Shown here in pieces: positions 26,683-37,574 of a DNA stretch of 64,000 nt. The notes beneath the pieces are model-generated. The model did not search any database, was not told the origin of the DNA, and saw only the letters and a program-made list of their open reading frames with translations. Source of the DNA: Lathyrus oleraceus (lineage: Eukaryota > Streptophyta > Magnoliopsida > Fabales > Fabaceae); contig NC_066579.1 of NCBI RefSeq assembly GCF_024323335.1, positions 252,271,575 through 252,335,574 of the forward strand, written 5' to 3'. Positions within the stretch are counted from its first letter, which is position 1. Each line of letters begins with the position of its first letter. Made by a program: the position numbers and the translations under genes.

Positions 26683-26929
26683 GTAGTTGTTTTGAAAATC
26701 CTTCTCCTATTCCTAAGGGAGAAGTAAACATTATCAGGCATCTTTCAATTTGATCATAAATAAAATGCAATTCTATTCATCCACATCTATGATGTTTTAC
26801 TTTTACTTTTTACTTTTCTGAAAAATGGTAATCACAAAAAATATAAATAAGTAATTAATAATTGTCCATCTGCATAATATTTGGTCACAATTCACTTCTC
26901 TAAAATCAAAATATCAAATCATTATGCAG
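26683..26929 (+). other. Ogre intron between protease and RT
   Basis: The donor is GTAGTT at 26683 and the acceptor ATTATGCAG ends at 26929, giving 247 bases. The stretch is AT-rich and has no conserved protein. The upstream reading frame meets a TAG two bases into the intron; removing the intron leaves two bases of a Lys codon that join the G at 26930 and enter exactly the RT frame. A spliced intron at this place is established for Ogre elements. Confidence 0.88.
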
Positions 26930-29476
26930 GTTGGTTTCTAAACCCATTGAATACAATGATCCTACTCCTTCTCCAAAGTTTGAATTCCCTGTGTTTGAGG
27001 CTGAGGAAGAAAGTGATGAAGAAGTGTCTGATGAATTGTCTCGTCTACTTGAGCACGAGGAAAAAGCCATTCAGCCATTCGAGGAGCTGATTGAGTTAGT
27101 CAACTTGGGCTATGAAGATGATGTGAAGGAAGTCAAGATTGGATCTCGATTGTGTCCAGAGATTAAGAAGAGGTTGATTGATCTTCTTCGACAGTATTCA
27201 GTAGTGTTTGCTTGGTCCTATCAAGACATGCTTGGCTTGGATTCTGAGATTGTGGAGCATAGATTGTCGTTGAAGCCAGAATGCCCTCCAGTCAAGCAGA
27301 AATTGAGGAGGACTCATCCTGATATGGCAATGAAGATTAAAGAAGAAGTGCAAAAGCAGATTGATGTTGGTTTCCTTGTCACTACTGAGTATCCATAATG
27401 GGTGGCCAACATTGTGCCTGTTCCGAAGAAGGATGGAAAAGTCCGTATGTGCGCCGATTATAGAGATTTGAACAAAGCTAGTTCGAAAGATGATTTCCCT
27501 CTGCCACATATTGATATGTTGGTAGAAAATACAACTAAATTCAAATTCTTTTCGTTTATGGACGGATTTTCCGAATATAATCAGATCAAAATGGCACCCA
27601 AGGATATGGAGAAGACCACGTTCATTACACCCTGGGGAACATTCTGTTATAGAGTGATGCCTTTTGGTTTAAAGAATGTTGGTGCAACATATCAGAGAGC
27701 TATGACCACTCTTTTCCATGATATGATGCATAAAGAAATCGAAGTTTATGTTGACAATATGATTGCTAAATACAGTGACGAAGAAGAACATCTTGAGCAT
27801 TTGTTGAAGCTATTCTAGCGTTTGAGGAAGTACAAACTCCGCTTGAATCCCAATAAGTGTAATTTTGGTGTTCGTTCTGGCAATTTGTTAGGCGTTATTA
27901 TGAGTGAGAAGGTTATTGAAGTTGATCCTTCCAAGGTCAATCTAATACAAAAGATGCCCGCGCCTAAAACTGAGAAGCAAGTCAGAGGTTTTCTCGGTCG
28001 CTTGAGTTATATATCCAGATTCGTATCGCATATGACTGCCACATGTGCACCTATATTCAAGCTTATTCAGAAAGATCAGTCTTGTGACTGGACCGAGGAT
28101 TTCTAGAAAGCTTTTGACAATATCAAAGAGTATCTGCTTGGGCCTCCGATTCTGTCTCCACCTATTGAAGGAAGATCGTTGATCACGCCTTTGATTGTGC
28201 TTGATGAAAGTATGGGTTGTGTTCTAGGTCAGCAAGAAGAAATTGGAAAGAAAGAGTATGAATTTTACTACCTCAGTAAGAAATTCACCGACTGTGAGAC
28301 TCAGTATTCTATGCTATAAAAGACTTGTTGTGCATTGGCTTGGGCTGCTAAGCGTCTGCGTTAATATATGTTGAATCATACAACTTGTTTGATATCCAAA
28401 ATGGATCCAATCAAGTATATTTTTGAGAAACCTGCTTTAACTGGGAGGATTTCCCGTTGACAGATGTTGTTATCAGAGTATGATATTGAATACCGATCTC
28501 ATAAGGCAATTAAAGGTAGTGTCTTGGCTGACCATTTGGCTCACCAACCGATTGAAGATTACTAGTTAGTGCAGTACGATTTTCCTGATGAAGAGATCTT
28601 GTACTTGAAGATGAAAGATTATGATGAACCATTGCTTGAAAAAGGGCCAGAACCTGGTTCCTGTTGGGGCATGGTATTTGATAGAGTTGTTAATCAGTAC
28701 GGTAATGGCTTTGGGGCAGTGATTATTACTCTTCAAGGCACACATTTTCTGTTTACAGCTAGATTGACTCTCAAGTGTACAAACAATATGGCTGAGTATA
28801 AAGCTTGCATTATGGGGCTTGAAGAAGCCATTGATCTCAGAATTAAGTATTTAGACGTCTATGGATATTCAGCTTTGGTTGGGAATCAAATCAAAGGTGA
28901 ATGGGAGACGAATCAACCCAGTTCGATACCATATAGAGATTATGCGAGGAGGATTTCAACTTTCTTTACAAAGTTTGAGTTTCATCATGTCCCTCGAGAT
29001 GAAAACCGGATGGTAGATGCTCTTGCAACGTTGGCTTCAATGATTATGGTGATGTTCTGGAATGAAGTTTCCAATTTGACTGTGATGCGTCTTGATAGGC
29101 CAGCTCTTGTGTTTACTGTTGAAGAGACCAAAGATGATAAGCCGTGGTATTTTGATGTCAAGTGTTTTCTCCAAAGTCATATTTACCCGTCTGGGGCATC
29201 ATTGAAAGATAAGAAGACTTTGAGGAGATTAGCTGGCAACTTCTACCTGAATGGTGATGTGCTTTACAAGAGAAATTTCAATATGGTTTGCTCAGATGCG
29301 TGGATAGACACGAAGCAGACCTATTGATGATTGAAGTACATGAAGGTTCCTTTGGTACTCATTCCAATGAACATGCTATGGCTAAGAAGATGTTAAGAGC
29401 ATGTTACCATTGGCTGAAAATGGAATCTGACTGTTGCAAGTTTGTGAAGAAATGCCACAAGTGTCAAATTTATGCA
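26930..29476 (+). pseudogene. Ogre 1 RT, RNase H, archaeal-type RNase H, start of integrase
   Basis: In order: acidic linker; RT from about 27270 (VPVPKKDGKVRMCADYRDLN at 27410; active site YVDNMIAK at about 27750, where the family has YVDD); classical RNase H (about 28080-28420); archaeal-type RNase H (about 28660-29040) with NNMAEYKACIMGLEEAI and VDALATLASM; linker; and the integrase HHCC zinc finger (HEGSFGTH...CHKC), cut at 29476 by the Sirevirus 2 LTR. Stops lie at 27396, 27816, 28104, 28317, 28362, 28458, 28563 and 29325, with a frameshift near 29300. RT has lost an active-site Asp (Asn), and DVYGYSAL in the second RNase H has Tyr where family members have Asp. This is a dead copy of a dual-RNase H Tat polymerase. 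Confidence 0.9.
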
Positions 29477-30695
29477 TGTTGGTTCTATGTGTTGGCATCA
29501 ATTTTGGTAAAACAAATAGAGTTCACAAGATGTTATGTGTGATGTCTTAACATAAGATATCCTATGTACCTGCTGGAGTTCAAGAACATAATCATGCATG
29601 ATTGTTTCAGAATGTCATATGCAATGCCATGAATTTTGATATTGTGTTCCTGCTGGAGTTGAAATGAAAAACATAATTATGCAGGACTGTATCAGGATGT
29701 CATACACGATGTCATGACACCTGATGTCTTCATGTACCTGCTGGAAGCTATAAAAGGAAATATGGAATTTTGCAGGATTTTTCCAGGATGTCAGACCCGA
29801 TGTCATGACATCCTGTACACAGAACATTCAGTGTGAATGTCTGGTGTTTTGTGATTGCACAATTAATGGCAATCTATGGATGATTGAAGATCTGATTAGT
29901 TGGCGCATTCAATCATGGATTACAACCTGATTTACTTATTTTCCAAGAAGATCTAACCAGCTGTTATGAAAAGTTTTAATTGGAAAATAGATTTAGGGTT
30001 TTCAAGATGTCCAAGCCCAGCTGAAAGCTTCTATAAAAAGGGACTTAGAAAACCTGTTTTACAACACAACCAATACTGAGCGAAATATAGAGAGAGAGCT
30101 AGGGTTTGTGTTCTGTTTAGTCGTGAGACTTGTAAGCCATTCAAGTCATCTTTTGATGATTGAATTGGACTGATTTGTGGTTGTAATTTGTAACTCTAAA
30201 GCTGTGAAGCAAGAGTGTGTGCCTACTTGATCAAAGTTGTGAAGCAAGATCAAGTGTGTGTCTTCTTGATCAAAGTTGTTAAGCAAGATCAAGAGTGTGT
30301 CTTCTTGATTGAAAATGTGAAGTAAAATCAAGAGTGTGTTATTGAAAAGTATTTTCTTTTCTCAAGGGATTGTTGTTTAAGATCACAGATGTGATGGTAA
30401 GGAAGTGAGTGGGTTCTCATATCTAAGAGTGCTTAGATAGAAATTCCACGGGTAGAGATTAGGTGAGAAAGACTGTAACTTGTTGAAGTGTACGGAGAGT
30501 CTTTGAACTGATTATATTTTAGTGGATTTCCTTCCTGGCTTGGTAGCCCCTAGACGTAGGTGAGTTGCACCGAACTAGGTTAACAATTGCTTGTGTCTTT
30601 TGCTTTACCATTCAATATCTTTATCCTATTTGTGTTAACAGATATTAGTGTCATGACATTACCTTCGACATCTTATATCTGATACCAGAATTTCA
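29477..30695 (+). repeat. 5' LTR of Sirevirus 2 with expanded modules
   Basis: It shares start, end and many blocks with the Sirevirus 1 LTR but is about 250 bases longer. Two expansions explain this. A CCTGCTGGA...GATGTCA module appears about three times at 29568-29811, once in Sirevirus 1. A roughly 45-base AAGCAAGATCAAG...CTTCTTGAT unit repeats at about 30208-30337. A TATAAAAAG box lies at 30032-30040. Confidence 0.9.
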
Positions 30696-30697
30696 AT

Positions 30698-30709
30698 TGG
30701 TATCAGAGC
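30698..30709 (+). other. Primer binding site of Sirevirus 2
   Basis: TGGTATCAGAGC, complementary to initiator tRNA-Met, two bases after the LTR end. Confidence 0.95.
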
Positions 30710-30762
30710 AGGCATCCTGCTTTGGTTCTGGGTGAGATCTAGGGACAATACTTTCCGGTACA

Positions 30763-33247
30763 ATGGAGAGAGATGGAGGATCTGTCCACAGGCCACCAAT
30801 TTTGGATGGTTCTAACTATGACTATTAGAAACCTCGAAATGTAGCATTTCTAAAATCTCTTGATAACAAGGCATGGAAAGTTGTGTTAACAGGCTGGGTG
30901 CATCCTATAATTACTAAAGAAGGAGAAGCCACTACTGAGAAGAAGCCTGAAGAGCAATGGTCCAAGGAGGAGGATGATCTAGCCCTTGGAAATTCTAAAG
31001 CATTGAATGCCATATTTAATGGGGTAGACAAGAATATTTTCAGGTTGGTAAACAACTGTGAAGTGGCCAAAGATGATTGGGACATTCTCAAGACCACTCA
31101 TAAAGGCACCTCTAGGGTAAAGATGTCTAGGCTTCGGCTGCTCACCTCCAAGTTTGAAAACTTAAGAATGAAAGAAGATGAAAACATTCATTAATTTCAC
31201 ATGAGTATCCTTGGAATTGCTAATACCTCAGGAGCCCTTGGAGAGAAGATGAGAGATGAAAAACTGGTAAGGAAAATACTCAGGTCACTCCCTAAGAGAT
31301 TTTCATTGAAGGTGACTGCCATAGAGGAGTGTCAAGACATTTCTAACATGAGGGTAGATGAGCTAATTGGTTCCCTCCAAACCTTTGAGATGGGATTAAA
31401 TGATGGTTTTGAAAAGAAAACAAAGAGCATGGCATTTATGTCAAACACAGAAGAGGAAAAGAGTCAGGAGGCTGATGAAGATCTGGTCAATGAAGTAGCA
31501 ATGCTGGGAAGACAGTTCAATAAACTGTTGAAAAATATGGATGTAAGATCAAAGGCAAATGTCAATAACGTCTCATCTGACATCAGTAAAACCAACAATG
31601 CTGGAAGAAGAGCAAGATTAGATGAGAAGCTCAAAGAAGGAAAAGAGGTACAATGCTATGAATGTGATGGGTATGGACACATCAGGACTGAATGTGGAAC
31701 CTACCTCAAGAAACAGAAGATGAGTCTTGCTGCCACTTGGTCTGATGAGAGTGAAACAGAGCAGGCTGCAAATCTTGTGACTGCTTTGACATGAAGATGG
31801 GGATCTGATGAAGACTCAAGTGATGATTAAGTAACCTTTGAAGAATTGGCCTCTACCTACAGAAAGTTGTGTCACAAAAGTGTAGAGTTGTGCAAACAGG
31901 TTGAAAGCCAGAAGAAGGAAATAACTCAACTTGAGAATGAGAAGGTAGAATACTTGGAAACCATCTCCAATTTACAAACAGAAGCAGTGGTTCTGAATGC
32001 CAAGCTAATTGAAAATCCACAAGCTGAAAGTCGGAAGATAGCACAGTTGGAAAGTGAGAAGGCAGACCATGTGAAAACCATCTCTAAATTGAAAACTAAA
32101 GTCATGTTTCAAAATTCTAAACTAGAAGAGATGACCAAGTATGTAAGGATGTTAAGCAATGGATCTGACTCCTTAGACAAGATTCTTCAAACTGGACAAA
32201 TAACAGGAGACAAATCTGGCATTAGGTATTATGACTCAAAGTCTGAGAGCAGTTACATTGGTGCCAAACCTCAAGCCAAACTTAAGTGCATCCATAATAA
32301 AAGTAAACAGAAAGGGAAACACCAAAGATGGAGATGTCATTATTGTGGGAAATTTGGTCATCTGAAGCCCTTCTGCTATAAACTGCATGGTTATCCTAGG
32401 CCTGCTCATCATCAGAATCACTATCAATCCAGACTCAAACAGCACAGGCCTATCATCAAGAAGCAATGGGTTCCTAAGACTAATGTCACAAGTCTGATAG
32501 CTCACATTCCCCTCAGAATCTCAGCCAAAAAAGAGTGGTACTTTGATAGTGGATGTTCCAGACACATGACTGGAAACCAAGGCCTGCAAACTGATCTGCA
32601 TCATCATACCATAAGCCATGTAACCTTTGGAGATGGAGCAAAAGGTGAAATCAAGGGAACAGGTAAGCTTGATTGTCTTGGAGTTCCTATAGTTCACAAG
32701 GTTCTACTAGTTAAGGGCTTAACTGCATATCTAATAAGCATCAGTCAACTATGTGATCAAGGTCTGAACGTTAACTTCACCAAAACTGAATGTCTAATTT
32801 CTAACAAAGATAGTGAAGTGATTATGAAAGGAATCAGGACCAAAGACAACTGCTACATGTGGAGCTCTCAAATGGATTATTCCTTAAAGTATTCCTATGT
32901 CAAAGAGGAAGGGATAAAGATGAGTACAGATGTTAGAAGAACCCTCAAGAGTGATGAAAAACAACTTTGTGAGAAATGTCAGATAAAGATGTCACAGCAG
33001 AAGCTCAGACTTAACCTCACTTTCATAAGAGAAAAGGTTATGATGGCTCAAACAACTGAGAGGTTAGAACAAATAAGTGGACATGTGACCAGTCATAGGC
33101 AGTTTGGAACTGGAGAAAGCAATGTTGGAACTAGGCCACAAGGGACTATGTGTTTATCTCTAAGAAAAAATGTCAAGAACAATGTGGAGAAGATTGGGAT
33201 GACACTTGCTCCTACACATGTGAAAGGTGAAAATGGTATTCACAATG
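30763..33247 (+). pseudogene. Sirevirus 2 gag and truncated pol
   Basis: ATG at 30763 starts gag, closely matching Sirevirus 1. One frame holds throughout, broken by stops near 30823 (Trp codon in Sirevirus 1), 31192, 31792 and 31828. Both zinc knuckles are kept (CYECDGYGHIRTEC at about 31655; CHYCGKFGHLKPFC at about 32335), as is the protease with DSGCSRHMTGN (about 32545). From about 32920 the code is collapsed: the zinc region is shortened to CEKCQIKMSQQK and jumps directly to the integrase FIREK block, then through unclear sequence to a piece matching the region between RT and RNase H (APTHVK). The integrase core, RT active site and RNase H are gone, yet the frame stays open for 468 codons (31846-33252), suggesting an old non-autonomous form. 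Confidence 0.88.
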
Positions 33248-33683
33248 TGTAATACCTCAAAATTTTCCCCCCTCATTCATGCATTCATTTTTAGGTCATT
33301 TAACATTTCATATTGCATTTCATCATGTCAATCGGAATTAGATCCAAGAAGCTCGAATATCATCCAAGACACTTTGTGGGTCCTATCTGGGTGATCAATC
33401 AACACAAGGGAATGGCTTGAGATACTTCCAACATGTTCAAATGGGGTCTATTCATCAGTCAAAACGTTAATCTTGAAGGAGCAAAAGTTTGTTCATGAGC
33501 TGTCATGCTCGCTAGGCGAGCAGAATGGGTCGCCTAGAGAGTCCCAAGAAAAGCCACCAGAATCACCTACGCTCAGAGGAATTTCTTGAATTGTCATGCT
33601 CGCTAGGCGAAGCCCACGCGTTTTGAAAATAAAATAATAAAAAAAAATGAAAAAAACGAAAAAAAACGAAAAAAAATAAAATA

Positions 33684-33741
<58 letters not shown>

Positions 33742-35082
33742 CAGAAAAATCTTGGACTTGGACCTCTCTCATTTGAGCCCACAAAGCCACGAAAATCAGG
33801 TTATAAATTCTGAAATTTCAGTAAAGGAAAAAGAAAGAGAGAGAGGGAGAATTGGTGAAAGCTGAAAACACTCTGAAGTTTCCTTGGAACAAAAGGCTAG
33901 AGAGATTCTAACTAATTCAGAGCAACCTCCCGAGACTGAAGGGAACTCATCTGCAAAGAACCAATTCCCTCTCATATAAACCCTAAGATTGTTCTGCAAA
34001 GCCAACGGTGCAATTCAATTTAAATCGATCCTCCCCAATCAGTTTTTTTGTGAGGGCTCACATGACTCCTGAAAGGATAGCTTGCTTGGCATTCCACTTT
34101 ATTTGTGGGATACCATTTGGAGATTTATTCCGATTACCTGTATTGACTTGCTTTCTTTGATGGTGCCAGCTCGAGAGATCTCTGGGTTTCTTATTTCTTT
34201 AGTTGTTATTACTTCGGATCTTTATCCGTGTGGTAGACCTCTTGATACCTTTATCTTTCCCGTATTTTACCGCTTTCTTAGTTGGAAGACCTCGATAGGA
34301 GGCAATGTTTTCTTTTGTTTGTTTACTTTTGTGCCCAAAGACCTCCAAAGGGAGGCACCAGTGCTAAAGACCTCCACGAAGAGACAATTGACGGATAAAA
34401 GGGATTAGTAATCAATCCCCCGTTATTCAGTGTGTCGTTATTTATGCTCGCACTACGTGCTGATGCTTCAGAACAAAAGCCCAAGATCTTTTGTCCGGTC
34501 AGTCAGTGGAGAGGGTTCCACCTTTCTGAATCCCCACTTTTTGTCATGAGCTCACCCTGTCCAGGGTTAAGAGCTATGAGGTCTTATCCTCATTACCCTT
34601 TTGATCTCCTCACCCTGACGTTCAATGTCAGTGGTTAAGAGCCCATTTGATTACCTATTCCATGGCTTGTTTGTCGAGGTTGATATGACCCCTCTTGACT
34701 AAAGCCCTACCCATGTAGGTTTGAGCCCCCTTGGTGGAATTTTACTTTATGCATGTTTGTTTTGTATGGTGTGATCGTCTCCCCAGAGGATTGCTAAGCT
34801 TCGTATAGTCTCTCGTTTGCATGTCAATTAAGGTAGCACTGATCCTTCGTCTAGGACTTCCTTTTTTGCATGAGCGTTCCTAAAACCCAAACAAACTCAT
34901 TGATTTTTCTTCTCCTAAGAACACGTTAACTCCTTCTACTACAGGCGAGTAAGTCTCCAAAGGTCGAGCATCCGGTAGATTGCGTAGTAACGTCGTTCAT
35001 CTAAAAACACAACCCTTAACCCGTAGTTAGCCGAACTACGGTTTTCTCTGATTCTCATTCCAGATGAGATACGTAGGCATAA
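33248..35082 (+). repeat. Ogre-type LTR, first 1.8 kb (Ogre 2)
   Basis: It starts TGTAATACCTCAAAATTTTC, a typical legume Ogre-type LTR start. It contains paired GCTCGCTAGGCGAGC-type palindromes (33507-33521 and a shorter partner near 33598), an AT microsatellite (33688-33740) and ends with the GATGAGATACGTAGGCA block also present near the right end of the next LTR. The missing tail was separated by the next insertion at 35083. Its open frames match no protein family. Confidence 0.7.
33688..33740. repeat. (AT)n microsatellite
   Basis: About 50 bases of AT dinucleotide, preceded by an A-rich GAAAAAAACG stretch, inside the Ogre 2 LTR. Confidence 0.9.
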
Positions 35083-35460
35083 TGTCATACCCCGATTTTG
35101 CTCCTGAATCTTTTATGTTCGTTTAGCATGCTTGGCCTAGCTTTACTTTGGTTTTGTTTGAGGATTGTGGTTTTGATCCAAAGTCATGGTGTTGTGATTG
35201 TGGATATCTCTATGGTCTGGGTCATCTAAACAACCAAGTTTTCTTGTGTTTCTAACCACTTACCAGTCACGTTATTGGTTCATGGATACTATAACCTTAT
35301 GGTCTTATTTCATGGTTTTGTTCATACACATTATCAGTCAAGTTATTTTCTTCTCAAGAGTCAAACATTCAAGCCAATTGTGAAAACAATCTCCAATCTT
35401 TTTCATGTCATTTTAAACCAGTACATATGAGTCCATACAAAAAAAATAAACAAATTGACA

Positions 35461-35662
35461 TTTTGACCAATTGTTGACTTTGGTCAACAGTTGACTTTTT
35501 GGTCAACTTTGACCAAAGTCAACCCAAATCCCTAATACCCTAAATTTTCACCACAATCATCAATCATTTGTCCATTTACAAGAAAAATGCAAATAATTTT
35601 GAATTTTAACCATTTGTTGACTTTGGTCAACCGTTGACCTTTTGGTCAACTTTGACCAAAGT
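35461..35662. promoter_or_regulatory. W-box (TTGAC) palindrome clusters in Ogre 3 U3
   Basis: Two similar clusters, 35461-35523 and about 35610-35662, are built from TTGAC and GTCAA in both orientations (for example GTTGACTTTGGTCAAC). The first holds about seven TTGAC cores in 60 bases. TTGAC is the core of the WRKY-bound W-box. Binding is inferred from the motif only. Confidence 0.5.
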
Positions 35663-35867
35663 TAGTCTTATGCTGTTGGGCATCCCTAATCACTAAATGG
35701 GTGGCCATAACTCTCATTCCATTCTTCATTTCCGTGTTCTCCATGTTTAAACCATGTGGACTTGTTTTCTTCATGCTTGGTCATGTTTTGAATAATTAGA
35801 GTCTTGCTTTGCCAATCCTACTGCATTCATCCTGTTGCACCAACTTGTTGCAAAGCCAAGGTCAAGC

Positions 35868-36895
35868 CATAGAGTATCTTGACAAACCTGCCATACATGA
35901 GACAATGGTTAAGGTCAATGCATATTTACTTGGGGAATTTGGACACCTTCTGGGTAGACGGCCTGGGTGCAGCCCAAAGGAACTTTTTGGCATCATACAT
36001 GAAAAGCTTCCTACTGTATCGATTGCTACTATATCTATATTTCTGTCAACACATGCTAAAATTTCGATGCACTGTCAACCACTAGACCTTGAACTGCAGA
36101 ATCAGATATGGGCAATATTTTAAAAAATATATATATATGAAAGTTCAATTGAAGATTGAAATACAACAACGAGTAGTCAAATATTTTGCTGTGAGTAGAA
36201 AAGGTGCAGCCTTAATGGATATATTGGCTGAAACGCCTAAATTCCCTGAGAGACAGTCTGCATTAATTAAAAAGGCTGAAAATACTGGAGTTGATACTGC
36301 GGAAGCAAGTGCCATTAAGTCGCGTGCTCAGCAACAATCTCAAACATCAAATGCTTTGGTTGTAACGGACCAAAGTCAAGCTAACAGAGCTCCTCCGCAT
36401 GTCGGTCAACTCAGCCTTGTAAAGATGCCCATCACAAGCAGTAATGTGGATGATATTTCAGCAGATCAAAGATTATCCCAGGATAATAGGGCTTCGAAAA
36501 ACTTGGATTCTCAACAACTGTCTGCAAATCTTCTTGGTGATCTGTTGGGTTCTTTGGCTATTGAAGGCCCTCCTAGTAGTAGTGGCCACCCTCAGCCAAG
36601 CTCAAATCCAGGAATAGAAGGGACTGCAGTTGATGCCACGGCCATAGTTCCTGCCGGACAAGGTGCCTGTTCTGTGCAGCCAATTGGAAATATTGCTGAA
36701 AGATTTCAGGCTTTTGTACCGGAAGGATAGAGGTGTTCTATACGAGGATCCTTATATTCAGATTGGCATTAAAGCAGAATGGAGAGCTCATCAAGGTCAT
36801 CTTGTTCTTTTCTTGGGGAACAAGAATACTTCTCCTCTCATAGCTGTTCAAGTTTTATTATTGCCTCCCATCCATTTGAAGATGGAGCCCTCTCT
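35868..36895 (+). pseudogene. Alpha-adaptin (AP-2 complex alpha subunit) fragment
   Basis: Two open pieces (35809-36123 and 36089-36730) and a third in another frame (from about 36730) match successive parts of plant AP-2 alpha: EYLDKPAIHETMVK, HLLGRRPGCSPKELF and LELQNQIWAIF; then GAALMDILAE, FPERQSALIKKAE and SADQRLSQDN; then GVLYEDPYIQIGIKAEWRAH and LGNKNTSP. This is roughly the middle third of a protein of about 1000 residues, which selects endocytic cargo at the plasma membrane. The alignment is nearly continuous with no intron visible, although plant AP-2 alpha genes have many exons, so the source was probably spliced RNA. A frameshift near 36125, an AT-rich slip and a frameshift near 36720 disable it. 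Identification is from remembered family sequence; the match is long and strong. Confidence 0.88.
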
Positions 36896-37250
36896 GGTAC
36901 CAGATACTACACCACTCTCCGACACGAGGCCTTTAAATTTGTTGATAAAGGCGCAGGCTTCCCTGAAACTTTTGATGTTGCAAAAGATTGCTTTACAACA
37001 AGCTGCAAAAAAAAAAAGGGTCGCACAGGATGAAAGCGTGATCGAGCATATGAATAAGGATGATATGGATAAGCATATTGCAAAACTGACCGATGAGCTC
37101 GAGTCTGCAAATAGGAAGTGTGAAATATACCGGTCCAACTTGCTCTCTGTTTTAAAAGCTGTTGACGATCACAAGTTAGAGTTATCAATAAGGTGGAAAA
37201 CATTAAGATAGGCATGAAAGAAGGCCTCCGAGAATTGTGAAAGGCATAAA
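36896..37250 (+). pseudogene. Unrecognised coiled-coil host gene fragment
   Basis: After the adaptin part the sequence changes to unrelated code in two frames meeting at an A-run (about 37007-37018): FKFVDKGAGFPETFDVAKD, then DESVIEHMNKDDMDKHIAKL and RKCEIYRSNLLSVLK. It looks like true protein code (charged, helical, coiled-coil-like), but I do not recognise the family. It is not retrotransposon code that I know. It stands between adaptin and probable ATR code, all in the same direction. Confidence 0.55.
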
Positions 37251-37329
37251 AGCAGACAGGATAACAAATGGAAATGATACCTATGTTTTCATTTTTGGCA
37301 ATCACGTCAAGCTCCAAATGAGAACAAAG

Positions 37330-37530
37330 AAATTACCATGACCTCTTTTCCTGTACTCAAGATGGACTCATTACAGTAGACACAAACAGAAGAAAGATTT
37401 AGTAAGTCTTTATACCAGGATGAGGGAACTGCAACCTCAATGGGAAGAAAGATACTTCTGCATGGCTAGGTATTATGGTGAAGTGCTTGTTGATGCCAGG
37501 AAACTCTGAAAGGAGAACTTACCATATTGA
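37330..37530 (+). pseudogene. Probable ATR kinase (FAT region) fragment
   Basis: Code reading LVSLYTRMRELQPQWE and YFCMARYYGEVLVDARK matches the pattern of the FAT region of plant ATR, the PI3K-like checkpoint kinase that responds to single-stranded DNA at stalled forks. Only about 60 codons are kept, ending with a stop after VLVDARKL. No kinase domain is present. The match is by memory of the family and is shorter than the adaptin match, so another PIKK or TPR-rich protein is possible. Confidence 0.65.
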
Positions 37531-37574
37531 TTGAAGAACAAGCAAACTCTAAAGTTGAACCTTCACCGTTATAG

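Larger units (their letters stand above)
16586..29476 (+). mobile_element. Ogre/Tat Ty3-gypsy element (Ogre 1), 3' part missing
   Basis: It comprises a 5' LTR of about 4.2 kb, a tRNA-Arg type PBS, ORF1 before gag, gag, protease, a 247-bp intron, RT, RNase H, a second archaeal-type RNase H and the start of integrase. ORF1, the intron and the dual RNase H are the recognised marks of the Ogre group of the Tat lineage. The element is interrupted in the integrase zinc finger by Sirevirus 2 at 29477, and its 3' part is not in the window. Coding parts are heavily decayed. Confidence 0.92.
29477..33247 (+). mobile_element. Internally deleted Sirevirus inside Ogre 1 integrase (Sirevirus 2)
   Basis: It begins with TGTTGGTTCT directly after the Ogre 1 zinc-finger code and carries a 5' LTR of 1219 bases, a tRNA-iMet PBS, gag, protease and a shortened pol. 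Compared with Sirevirus 1, most of integrase, RT and RNase H is missing. No 3' LTR is in the window, because an Ogre-type LTR starts at 33248. The five bases before the LTR are ATGCA; the partner duplication cannot be checked. Confidence 0.88.

Noticed and set aside
35868..37530. Working host gene (adaptin or ATR)
   Set aside because: Only internal fragments are present, with frameshifts, stops and joins between unrelated genes.
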